From NCBI RefSeq assembly GCF_947491715.1, contig NZ_CANLKR010000009.1:1-64000 (forward strand): DNA of 64,000 nucleotides, written 5' to 3'. The first letter of the stretch is position 1. The number at the start of each line of letters is the position of its first letter. The translations under genes were made by a program, and so were the position numbers. Positions 24,745-31,756 of the stretch are shown one piece after another. Source of the DNA: an uncultured Shewanella sp. Lineage in GTDB: Bacteria > Pseudomonadota > Gammaproteobacteria > Enterobacterales > Shewanellaceae. The notes under the pieces were generated by a model. That model did no database searches, was not told where the DNA came from, and was given only the letters and a program-made list of their open reading frames with translations.

Positions 24745-25150
24745 ATGGAATTCAATAATACCCGTAAAAACAACTATGCACTATTAAAGAAACTGGGCGT
24801 AGTTAAATACGATCACCCCCCCAATCTTCAATGTTTTTAAGACCGAAGATAACGCCAATTTAGTTGCAAAAGCTAAGCCCATGCTCCATTCAACCCATGG
24901 ACAAATAAGCTATGGATACACACTCTCACATGAGTATGTTGATCACGATAAAAACCACGGTCAACTCCACGTTGATATCGTAATTAACCCGGAAAAAGAA
25001 TCGGCCGCCGGTTATAGCCTTAATTACTATAACCCCCTAGTACCACAGCTAAACCCACCTACTCAACCTAAAGTACTTGATCAATTTATCGAAAAATGGC
25101 TAACCGAACTCATTAAGTTAGAGTACACAGAAATCACAAGCACAATATAA
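24745..25150 (+). pseudogene. paralogous family member 5, frameshifted in a C run
   Basis: The frame starts at an ATG behind GAAAGGAAC and reads MEFNNTRKNNYALLKKLGVV, the family start. It then ends early at a TAA (24838-24840) after a run of seven C at about 24818-24824. With six C the frame continues IFNVFKTEDNANLVAKAKP and LDQFIEKWLTELIKLEY to the stop at 25150, giving about 134 aa. This could be a decayed copy, a sequencing slip, or a length-switching tract. The end lacks the GHGKHW motif. Confidence 0.6.
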
Positions 25151-25171
25151 GAGAACCCGTGCTTTAGCACC

Positions 25172-25222
25172 CTGAGAGAATAATGACTTACTATGGCAAG
25201 AAGCCATGTCTTATTCTCTCAG
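25172..25222. repeat. long intergenic stem-loop
   Basis: CTGAGAGAATAA (25172-25183) pairs perfectly with TTATTCTCTCAG (25211-25222). Inside lies a second perfect stem, ATGGC-AAGAA-GCCAT (25193-25207), and a GAC/GTC pair. The total is about 20 bp in a 51-nt element. There is no T run, so it is not a standard terminator. It may be an mRNA 3'-end structure or a small mobile or regulatory hairpin. Confidence 0.55.
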
Positions 25223-25365
25223 CTATTCATTGCTGAAAGTGAATTAGAACAACTAACCCAACAAGCATTACTGCTGACAACATCAAACATACTCAATCCA
25301 CATTCCTATAATTAGAAACTTACAGTTAAAATACAGATGACAATAACATTCCAAGGCGGGATAAT

Positions 25366-25941
25366 ATGAAAATACTAAAGTATCTCCGGCGGCCCCGGAT
25401 AACCCATCCCCATTTGATGACCCTATTTATTTTATCGGGGTGTGCATATAACGAAGATATTACAAACCAAGATCCAGCAAAAGAAATTGCCAATAAATGC
25501 TACCAAGCCCAATCGACCCTTACTGTTTACTCCAGAGAAGCCCATTCAAGTGTAGAGTATCGACTTTTTCCCCCGGACTTTCCCCCATCCCCCAGACCCA
25601 CACGAAAAAAGAGTCTCATTCAATGGACAAGTGAAATTCCAAGCTGGGATCCCTCATTTATCATCGACAAAAATGACATACTGAGAATAGTAAAAGTGAC
25701 AAACGAACTAAGAGGCACAAATGGACATTGCTGGCACATCATCGCCACTGTCGATAAAAATCCATTTATTGAATTTGAATTACCAAGTTGCTGGATGCAT
25801 CATACCAATTTGTGGTTCACACCTGACTCACCCTACGAACTATCAATAGATAAAGAAAGAGATGCGATAACGCTAGTTAGTGACTATATAAAATTAACGC
25901 AATGTCCATTAGTTCAGACCTTGAATGAAACACCTAAGTAA
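25366..25941 (+). CDS. putative lipoprotein
   Basis: The 191-aa protein has a lipoprotein signal peptide, with LFILSGC giving a lipobox Cys at about residue 26. The mature part has four Cys (NKCYQ, GHCWH, PSCWM, TQCPL) and a Trp-rich centre. This is compatible with a disulphide-bonded periplasmic fold. AAGGCGGGATA precedes the ATG. No family is recognised. Small lipoproteins of this kind often serve as immunity or exclusion proteins, but that is only a possibility here. Confidence 0.55.
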   Translation: MKILKYLRRPRITHPHLMTLFILSGCAYNEDITNQDPAKEIANKCYQAQSTLTVYSREAHSSVEYRLFPPDFPPSPRPTRKKSLIQWTSEIPSWDPSFIIDKNDILRIVKVTNELRGTNGHCWHIIATVDKNPFIEFELPSCWMHHTNLWFTPDSPYELSIDKERDAITLVSDYIKLTQCPLVQTLNETPK

Positions 25942-25946
25942 AATGT

Positions 25947-26216
25947 TTATTTACGCCGCCACTGACTTCTCTTCATTATGTCGAAATAAGCATTTTCGAA
26001 AGTTTCATTTTTGAGAGTATCTTTATTATGTTTCAGATAACGTTCAATAAAATAGTCAAGCGGGGTATCAGTCATACGACACGCTTCAATGTCTCTTTCA
26101 ACACATGCTAACGGTTGCTTGTGCTCCTTAGCCAATTCATTCGCTCTGACCCATTCAAAACGGTCGTAAATTTCATCAACCTTTAATACACGAATACTAG
26201 CTGCATCGTAAGCCAT
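25947..26216 (-). CDS. hypothetical small protein, second of a pair
   Basis: The 89-aa protein (MAYDAASIRVLKVDEIYDRF, ERDIEACRMTDTPLDYFIER) is helical and charged. Its ATG is 1 nt after the stop of the short upstream frame, so the two are probably translated together. The arrangement resembles two-gene addiction or regulatory units, yet neither protein is recognised. Confidence 0.5.
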   Translation of the reverse strand: MAYDAASIRVLKVDEIYDRFEWVRANELAKEHKQPLACVERDIEACRMTDTPLDYFIERYLKHNKDTLKNETFENAYFDIMKRSQWRRK

Positions 26217-26217
26217 A

Positions 26218-26361
26218 TTACGTCCTTGATTTTAATGCAATATCGCCCTTTATTTCAGTTTTTTCAACCACAAAGAGAGAAGAATTTCTAATCACTTCGA
26301 TTATATCAGGGGTATTTTTGGGATTTGAATCCGCCACACGGAGTTCAGAGAGTGTTTGCAT
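26218..26361 (-). CDS. short upstream partner (47 aa) of the pair
   Basis: I chose the internal ATG giving MQTLSELRVADSNPKNTPDI, because the longer frame upstream is antisense to a better supported cysteine-motif gene. The product ends EIKGDIALKSRT. There is no strong ribosome site, so this entry is tentative. It lies directly before, and is probably coupled to, the 89-aa gene. Confidence 0.35.
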   Translation of the reverse strand: MQTLSELRVADSNPKNTPDIIEVIRNSSLFVVEKTEIKGDIALKSRT

Positions 26362-26376
26362 GATGAAATTGCAATC

Positions 26377-26571
26377 ATGCGAGATATGGGTATCCCTATT
26401 GCAAACAGTACAATTAAATATTACGAGACTATCTACGCAAAAGGCCAAAATCCTTGCCCCGCTTGTTTTATCCGCCGAAATTGCTGTATAGCAATGAAGT
26501 GCATAATCCATGATGACATTTTTGAATGCCCTGAGTGCGGTGAGTTTATTGAAGTTGGCTACTACCAGTGA
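26377..26571 (+). CDS. 64-aa zinc-ribbon-like protein
   Basis: The frame (possible TTG start at 26356, ATG at 26377) encodes MRDMGIPIANSTIKYYETIY followed by CPACFIRRNCC, MKCII and FECPECGEFIEVGYY. Two CPxC knuckles about 30 residues apart are the pattern of a zinc ribbon. It is divergent from the small gene pair to its left and ends inside a perfect hairpin. It may be a DNA- or RNA-binding regulator. The start codon is uncertain. Confidence 0.45.
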   Translation: MRDMGIPIANSTIKYYETIYAKGQNPCPACFIRRNCCIAMKCIIHDDIFECPECGEFIEVGYYQ

Positions 26572-26590
26572 TAATAGTGCTTATCACTGG
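26565..26590. terminator. bidirectional hairpin between convergent small genes
   Basis: CCAGTGATAA/TTATCACTGG is a perfect 10-bp stem with a 6-nt loop. It overlaps the stop codon of the zinc-ribbon-like gene and lies 9 nt before the end of the convergent 49-aa gene. The same core recurs in the hairpin at 26766-26798. Confidence 0.5.
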
Positions 26591-26598
26591 CTCAAAAA

Positions 26599-26748
26599 TT
26601 AACCTTCACGTTTTTGATGTTCTGCTATTAATCGTGTTGCTTTATCAATGCATTTTTGAATAATTTCTCTATCTTCGTCAGTAAGTTGACCTTGTGAATT
26701 TTCATCATCACTTAACGTATTTTTTGTATCTATAAAAACCTGATTCAT
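26599..26748 (-). CDS. 49-aa hypothetical protein
   Basis: The frame MNQVFIDTKNTLSDDENSQG ends TDEDREIIQKCIDKATRLIAEHQKREG and is a likely helical, acidic-then-basic peptide. GGAAATT lies 2-8 nt before the ATG. It is bracketed by the two related hairpins at 26565-26590 and 26766-26798, like a discrete cassette. No family is recognised. Confidence 0.45.
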   Translation of the reverse strand: MNQVFIDTKNTLSDDENSQGQLTDEDREIIQKCIDKATRLIAEHQKREG

Positions 26749-26765
26749 ATAATTTCCTTATTTCC

Positions 26766-26798
26766 CTACCAGTGATAAACCCGATTTATCACTGGTAG
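26766..26798. terminator. 14-bp perfect hairpin
   Basis: CTACCAGTGATAAA/TTTATCACTGGTAG with a 5-nt loop is a perfect inverted repeat. It lies between the toxin gene end and the start of the 49-aa gene, both on the minus strand. It shares the core CCAGTGATAA with the hairpin at 26565. It may end the toxin-antitoxin transcript. Confidence 0.5.
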
Positions 26799-26882
26799 AG
26801 AGAAGAGTAAGCACTGAGATAAAAAAGTTTATCACAGACCCATCTTCATACTGAGTGTGTAGGATGATTATCGTTTAGTGGC

Positions 26883-27230
26883 TTACTTGTATAATATGCA
26901 GTGATCAATGAGTTGATTTTGAATACTTTGTTTTTGACCTAGAAATAATAAGACAGTAATAACTAATTGCTCTTCTTGCTCATCAACTTCATACAAAACC
27001 CGAGTATTTTCTCTTTTCATCTCTCGAATGTCTGTGTTTCCCAATGGCACTAACTCAGAGCAAAGCGAGTAAATATAAGGGTTTTTCCCCACTTTTGTTT
27101 CAAAATACTCAATCAACCCCTCAATTTTTTCAATGATAGTGCTTTCTTCACTCCATTGTGACCAGTGAATAATGGCATTATCAACTGTCTGCTCAAATGT
27201 CTGTGTATAGACAATCTCTACTTTTTTCAT
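26883..27230 (-). CDS. RelE/ParE-type toxin
   Basis: The 115-aa protein has the RelE/ParE layout: an N-terminal strand (KKVEIVYTQTFEQTV), two long helices, then DIREMKRENTRVLYEVDE and LVITVLLFLGQKQ, the strand-rich half with basic residues. Such proteins either cut mRNA on ribosomes (RelE) or poison gyrase (ParE); the sequence alone does not decide. Its ATG overlaps the stop of the antitoxin gene by 4 nt. The pair probably stabilises the element. Confidence 0.8.
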   Translation of the reverse strand: MKKVEIVYTQTFEQTVDNAIIHWSQWSEESTIIEKIEGLIEYFETKVGKNPYIYSLCSELVPLGNTDIREMKRENTRVLYEVDEQEEQLVITVLLFLGQKQSIQNQLIDHCILYK

Positions 27231-27472
27231 TTTTGTTTTCTATTTGCTAAGCGCTCTTTAAACGTCGACGATGACATGACCCTATTCTGTTTTTTGTCAT
27301 TCTTGGCAAAACTCACCATTTTCAACAATGCAATTGCTTCATCTCGCCTATGTCTATCGTCAACCGACTCGATAACATAAGCAGGCACACCATTTTGTGT
27401 GATTGTCATCGGTTCCTCTAACGAAAGACTCGCCGCATTCTTTTTTAAATAGCTAATAGTTTCGACGTTCAT
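27227..27472 (-). CDS. Phd/YefM-type antitoxin
   Basis: The 81-aa protein starts MNVETISYLKKNAASLSLEE and has the Phd/YefM pattern EPMTITQNGVPAYVIESVDD followed by a charged, unstructured tail that would bind the toxin. It is the first gene of the toxin-antitoxin pair, and such antitoxins usually repress their own promoter, here within 27473-27600. Antitoxin identity is firm from motif and context. Confidence 0.85.
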   Translation of the reverse strand: MNVETISYLKKNAASLSLEEPMTITQNGVPAYVIESVDDRHRRDEAIALLKMVSFAKNDKKQNRVMSSSTFKERLANRKQK

Positions 27473-27651
27473 AATACCTCTCTATCAATAGTGTTCATTA
27501 TTTACACTTTACCAGACAACCACCAACTAGTCCATATTAAGACCGAATATAGACCACCACAAAGAATGATCGGAAAAACACAGAAAAGAGTCTTGACATT
27601 AAACAATACGTACCTTTAATAAAAAATCACCCTCTAGTTGCTACAAACTGA

Positions 27652-27746
27652 TTATAGCAATTACAAAACACCGCTATGAAGGGATAATTGGCAATCCGGC
27701 TTTGATTAATTGCTTTATACATGATAATGTCTTGTTATAGCAATTA
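27652..27746. repeat. repeated TTATAGCAATTA sites before the recombinase gene
   Basis: TTATAGCAATTA occurs at 27652-27663 and 27735-27746. A near match lies in inverted orientation at 27707-27719 (TAATTGCTTTATA). The last copy is 15 nt before the recombinase start. They may be recombinase-binding arm or core sites, or an operator. The rest of the 290-nt intergenic region shows no gene. Confidence 0.45.
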
Positions 27747-27761
27747 AAAAATGAGCCCCTA

Positions 27762-28352
27762 ATGAAGGACGTTTCTCCCATAAAAGATCTCGATGATGTG
27801 GGTATCATCTATCGACGTTTGCAGAAATACGGTAAACACCGCGAAGCAGAATTAGTCATGCTTGGGTGTAATGTCGCATTGCGCATTAGTGATTTACTCA
27901 ACCTCAGGTTTGACGATATCGAAGAGAGTGATGTTGACGGCCAATTAATTGGCAACGTCGAACTTGGAGAGAAGAAAACCCGCAAATCGAAAAAACTCAC
28001 CATTAACTCAAGAGGGATGAAATCGGTGCATAGACTAAGAGAATTACACCCAGAAGCGGTTTACCTTTTTCAGTCCAGTGGCAATCGCACCAAGGGAATG
28101 AACAAACCGGTATCTCGGCAATACATCAGTAAGCTGCTAATAGAGGTGAGAGAATCACTATCGTTAAGTTACCGACTCAACACCCACAGTTTCAGAAAGA
28201 CGTTCGGATACCATGCTTATAAAAATGGTACAGATATCCACGTACTGCAAAAATTGTTTAATCACAGTTCATCGCGTGAAACGTTACTCTATATAGGTAT
28301 CGGTGATGAAGATATTCGTGACGTTTATCTCAATATTAATATAGGCCTTTAG
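27762..28352 (+). CDS. short tyrosine recombinase
   Basis: The 196-aa protein is almost only the catalytic domain. It has the first Arg in ALRISDLLNLRFDD (about residue 42), a Lys in the KKTRKSKKLT hairpin, HSFRKTFG (His/Arg pair, about 142-145), a second His in FNHSS (about 168) and the Tyr nucleophile in TLLYIGIGD (about 177). The N-terminal DNA-binding (SAM-like) domain of ordinary integrases is missing. Such short forms are known in Vibrio and related genera. It could be an element integrase or an inversion enzyme. It is the last gene before an IS remnant and the NRPS block. No tRNA gene is nearby. Confidence 0.8.
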   Translation: MKDVSPIKDLDDVGIIYRRLQKYGKHREAELVMLGCNVALRISDLLNLRFDDIEESDVDGQLIGNVELGEKKTRKSKKLTINSRGMKSVHRLRELHPEAVYLFQSSGNRTKGMNKPVSRQYISKLLIEVRESLSLSYRLNTHSFRKTFGYHAYKNGTDIHVLQKLFNHSSSRETLLYIGIGDEDIRDVYLNINIGL

Positions 28353-28435
28353 CCAAGCTTTAATTTCGTGCTTGCAGACATCTACAATTAAGCTTACCTA
28401 ACTCTTCAATAAGTTGATTAATATTGGCAGCTCTA

Positions 28436-28578
28436 TGTAGTGGTCAACTAATATTGGCCACATTCTTAGAGTTTAACCAGAACAATCGCTCTGATTCATT
28501 TGGTGTCAGCCCACCGTTGTATTGATGAGGTGATGATATCACCTCTAATTAGGTGGCCAATATTAGTTGACCACTACA
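28436..28578. mobile_element. internally deleted IS3-family remnant
   Basis: Perfect 26-bp terminal inverted repeats (beginning TGTAGTGGTCAACTAATATT) bound a 143-bp element. The minus strand of the interior encodes QYNGGLTPNESERLFWLNSK and then NVANIS-stop, the typical end of an IS3-family OrfB transposase. Everything else of the transposase is gone, so this is a MITE-like derivative. No clear target duplication is seen. It lies exactly between the mobile block and the NRPS operon. Confidence 0.8.
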
Positions 28579-28629
28579 CATAGATACTTTACCTAAATAA
28601 GACAGAGCATCTAAATTCTGCCCCCAAAA

Positions 28630-29955
28630 CTAATGAACACCTGACTCTTCAAGTGAAGCAACACAATAGTCGTGAATCTTTTTAACAAAAGAAAATACTT
28701 TAGACTTAGGCATTGTCAATGTTAGGCTTATTTCATCACAATAGATAGTATTTTCTCGACAAGAAAATTCATTAATGAACCATTTTTTATATAGAGTGAC
28801 ATTTCTACTGACAAGCGCAACTAAGCCATGACTTAAATCAACATTTATAAACTCAACTCCAAACTTACCTTTCAAAAAAGGGAAAAATTCTTTTACCTTG
28901 AAATATTGATCTCTGTTATAGCTTATAAATAACCTGTCACCACTTACTCTGTAAGTAAGGGGGCTTACCTCAGCTTCATGCAACTCTTTCATTAAAAATC
29001 TAACAGAACTAACTTTTAATTCAATTAAATACACTGAGTCTAAAAATGTCACGACAGGTTTATTATTTACATCTTCATGTTGAGAGATTACTGTAAACCT
29101 CTCATCAGGTTTATAACTTGATCTTACCGCTAAGTTAATTTTGCTTTTAAATATGGGCTTCAAACTGCGATGGTGAAGTAAACTACAACCAAGTTTAGCT
29201 AAACGATCAGCTTCCGAAAATGAAATGCCATCAATCAGCTTTGTATTCTTGACTATTTTTGGGTCCGCTGTATAAAGCCCATTCACATCTGTCCAGATTG
29301 TTACAAAATTAACTTTGGCTAAACTTGCAATAACGGTTGCAGAATAGTCAGACCCATTACGACCCAAAAGTAAAGTATCACCTTTGTCATTTGCGCAAAT
29401 ATAGCCCGTTATAACCAGATGCTGCTCCCCTAGATTCTGGCGTATTATAGAAAGTTTATAGCTTGATATCTCATCATAAATTATAGGTAAAACGTCATCT
29501 GTAGCTATTAACACATCTCTTGCATCTAAATATTGAGCTCTTGCTCCAAGCTCCGTTAATAATTGGGAAAGTAACCGTGCAGACCATAATTCCCCAAAAC
29601 CTAAAATATGATTCATTTGATATTTATTTATATTTCCAAATAATATTGAACTCCTTATAAACTCAACATCCCTAATCAATAAGTTCAGTTGAAATTCTAC
29701 ATTCTCACTAGAAACCAGCTGTTCAACCAGCTGTTCTTGGAAAAATTGAATTTTATGTAAAACATCATTCCATTCAGATTCTATATTCACCTTAGAAAAT
29801 AATTCATACAAATGATCCGTTGTTTTTCCTGCAGCTGAAACTATGATTAAATCCTTCTTGGAACTACTACCTAAAATAATTTTAGCAACTCTATAAAAAC
29901 CTTCATAACTTTCTAAGCTTGAGCCACCAAACTTATGCACTTGACTCTCAGACAT
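28630..29955 (-). CDS. aspartate kinase in the NRPS operon
   Basis: The 441-aa protein is a monofunctional aspartokinase. KFGGSS is at about residues 8-13, GRNGSDYSATVIASL at about 195 (substrate and ATP site) and WTDVNGLYTADP at about 220. A C-terminal region of about 300-441 replaces or holds the regulatory ACT domains. It phosphorylates Asp, the first step to homoserine, Thr, Lys and 2,4-diaminobutyrate. As the last gene of the operon it could feed a building block or escape feedback control. No semialdehyde dehydrogenase gene accompanies it. Base use is much more AT-rich than in the NRPS genes. Confidence 0.85.
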   Translation of the reverse strand: MSESQVHKFGGSSLESYEGFYRVAKIILGSSSKKDLIIVSAAGKTTDHLYELFSKVNIESEWNDVLHKIQFFQEQLVEQLVSSENVEFQLNLLIRDVEFIRSSILFGNINKYQMNHILGFGELWSARLLSQLLTELGARAQYLDARDVLIATDDVLPIIYDEISSYKLSIIRQNLGEQHLVITGYICANDKGDTLLLGRNGSDYSATVIASLAKVNFVTIWTDVNGLYTADPKIVKNTKLIDGISFSEADRLAKLGCSLLHHRSLKPIFKSKINLAVRSSYKPDERFTVISQHEDVNNKPVVTFLDSVYLIELKVSSVRFLMKELHEAEVSPLTYRVSGDRLFISYNRDQYFKVKEFFPFLKGKFGVEFINVDLSHGLVALVSRNVTLYKKWFINEFSCRENTIYCDEISLTLTMPKSKVFSFVKKIHDYCVASLEESGVH

Positions 29956-29993
29956 CCCTTCTTCCTATCCTTAAAACCTAGTAAATTATTTAA

Positions 29994-30729
29994 CTACTGT
30001 AATACTGTTCTCACCAAACTCACTACTTCACGTACATTTTTATCGATAAAAAAATGATTTTCCTGTATGTAGTGAATACTGAAATGATAATTCGTTAGTT
30101 CTTCCCATGCTTCCTGACATCCTTTTTTCAATCCAACATCATCCAAACCACAAATAACAGTAACAGGACAATCTAAGAATATTTTTTCCGATGAAAAAAT
30201 CTGACATTTTTAAATCAGCACGTAGCATTGGAATTAGAATCTCCATAAGATCATCACACTGAAGTATTTCTTCAGGTGTCCCATTCAATAATCTTAATTC
30301 ATTAATGAATTCTTTTTTGGGTAAATCAAAAATACACTTTCTACGATGCACCAAATGAGGGGCTTGACTACCAGAAGCAAAAAAATGTAACGGTGGAGGT
30401 CTACCATATTGCTGTATCCGTAATGCTAACGCATATGCAATTCTACTACCTAAGCTATGACCAAATAAAATATATTTACTTGAAGTAAAAAAATCGATAT
30501 ATGTAGACAGGTTTTCAATCAACTCATTCACATTATCAATAGCGGGCTCATTTAACCTATTAGCTCGACCAGGAGGCTGTATCGCAATAACTTCAATATT
30601 AGCTGGCAGGTATTTATACCAATTTGAATAAGTGCTTGCATTCCCTCCAGCGTAAGGAAAACAGATAATCCGAATATCGGGTGATTGCTGAGGATTGAAC
30701 CTCTTGAACCAAATACTTTTCATTAGCAT
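29994..30729 (-). pseudogene. type II thioesterase gene with a frameshift
   Basis: The first 196 codons read as an NRPS type II thioesterase: ICFPYAGGNASTY, AIQPPGRANRL and the nucleophile motif FGHSLGSRIAYAL. After MSDF the frame is lost at a six-base A run (30194-30199 on the plus strand). Removing one base restores SSEKIFLDCPVTVICGLDDV and QENHFFIDKNV with the Asp and His of the triad, to a stop at 29994-29996. This gives about 244 aa, the normal length. TEII enzymes clear stalled carriers. Either the gene is broken or the run is a sequencing slip. Confidence 0.75.
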
Positions 30730-30776
30730 CCTTTTTACTTAAAATTCCAGCTTCTATAAAGTTAAAGTTTATTTAT

Positions 30777-31742
30777 TCAACAGTGACTTACTTTTAACTT
30801 TTCTAGCATTTCTTCTATAAACAACTGTACTTGGTTCGCATCATCGAAAGAAGCAAGATTTGCACTACCACTTTCTAACCAGAGAGCAATTTCATCAAGT
30901 TGTCGATTTACTGGCGGTAGGTTTTTTTCTAAAACAGGTTTCCAATCAGCACCATGAGTAACAAAAACTTCTGACCAATTAACATATCTATATGAGGCAG
31001 ATGTTCCGTATATAGTCATTTCGTTCAATTCAGGTGCACATCTTCCAGTACCAGCAACAATCGACACCTTAATGCCTGATTCAGTCAGCAGCACACCAAA
31101 CAACTCTGTTTCAGAAAGCTCACTTTCCCCAAAAACAATATCTAAAGATTGAATTGATAAGTTACCCCAAATGTTCTGCATCATGAAAACAAAATGAGAG
31201 AAAACTTCCCTAATAAACCCTCCCTCTTGCGGGCGAGAGAGCCATTCACTCGCGCCTCCTTGCCACTTTCTAGGCCATTCATTAAAGCTATGTCTAATTT
31301 CTATAGCCTGAATTTCACCTCCATTGTTTTGAATTAGTTCACTCCTAAGCCAACTAACAAGTGGAGAGTTCATTAATGTAAAATTCACTGCATTTGGAAT
31401 ATTTAAATCATTAACCAACGAAACAAGGTGTTGACTGGAACTTAAATCAACACCCAAAGGCTTTTCACATAAAATGCTTAGTCCTAAATTGCTTGCCAAT
31501 TCAGCATAGTGAGCATGCGTAGACGGCGGGGTAGCAATATACACACAATCTATGTCATATCCTTGCAACAAAAACTCTGCTGTTTTAGTGATGGGCAAAT
31601 TAGGCACCATTTTCGAAGCTATTTCACATGCCTCTTTCGAAGTATCCCATCCGCCGACTACGATAAACTGTGGATGATTAACCATACTCTCCAGCATGAG
31701 CTTCCCCATAGTTCCTAAACCTATAATTCCTATCTTAAACAT
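30777..31742 (-). CDS. Gfo/Idh/MocA-family oxidoreductase
   Basis: The 321-aa protein has an N-terminal NAD(P)-binding fold (IGIIGLGTMGKLMLESM), then YIATPPSTHAHY and the family motif CEKPLGVD at about residue 96. The C-terminal substrate domain contains EGGFIREVFSHFVF. These enzymes oxidise or reduce sugars, amines or carbonyl compounds. A link to an unusual precursor or product tailoring is inferred from its place between the RND pump and thioesterase genes. Substrate unknown. Confidence 0.8.
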   Translation of the reverse strand: MFKIGIIGLGTMGKLMLESMVNHPQFIVVGGWDTSKEACEIASKMVPNLPITKTAEFLLQGYDIDCVYIATPPSTHAHYAELASNLGLSILCEKPLGVDLSSSQHLVSLVNDLNIPNAVNFTLMNSPLVSWLRSELIQNNGGEIQAIEIRHSFNEWPRKWQGGASEWLSRPQEGGFIREVFSHFVFMMQNIWGNLSIQSLDIVFGESELSETELFGVLLTESGIKVSIVAGTGRCAPELNEMTIYGTSASYRYVNWSEVFVTHGADWKPVLEKNLPPVNRQLDEIALWLESGSANLASFDDANQVQLFIEEMLEKLKVSHC

Positions 31743-31756
31743 TATTATCCTTAATA

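Noticed and set aside
25193..25315. 40-codon plus-strand frame (MARSHVLFSQLF...)
   Set aside because: Its start lies inside the strong hairpin at 25172-25222 and there is no ribosome site; probably chance.
26218..26511. 97-codon version of the small minus-strand gene
   Set aside because: The first 50 codons are antisense to the CPxC-motif gene; the shorter start at 26361 is preferred.
21570..28400. Possible integron cassette array with attC sites
   Set aside because: Hairpins are perfect and short, lacking the paired RYYYAAC/GTTRRRY ends and bulged layout of attC sites, and genes lie on both strands.
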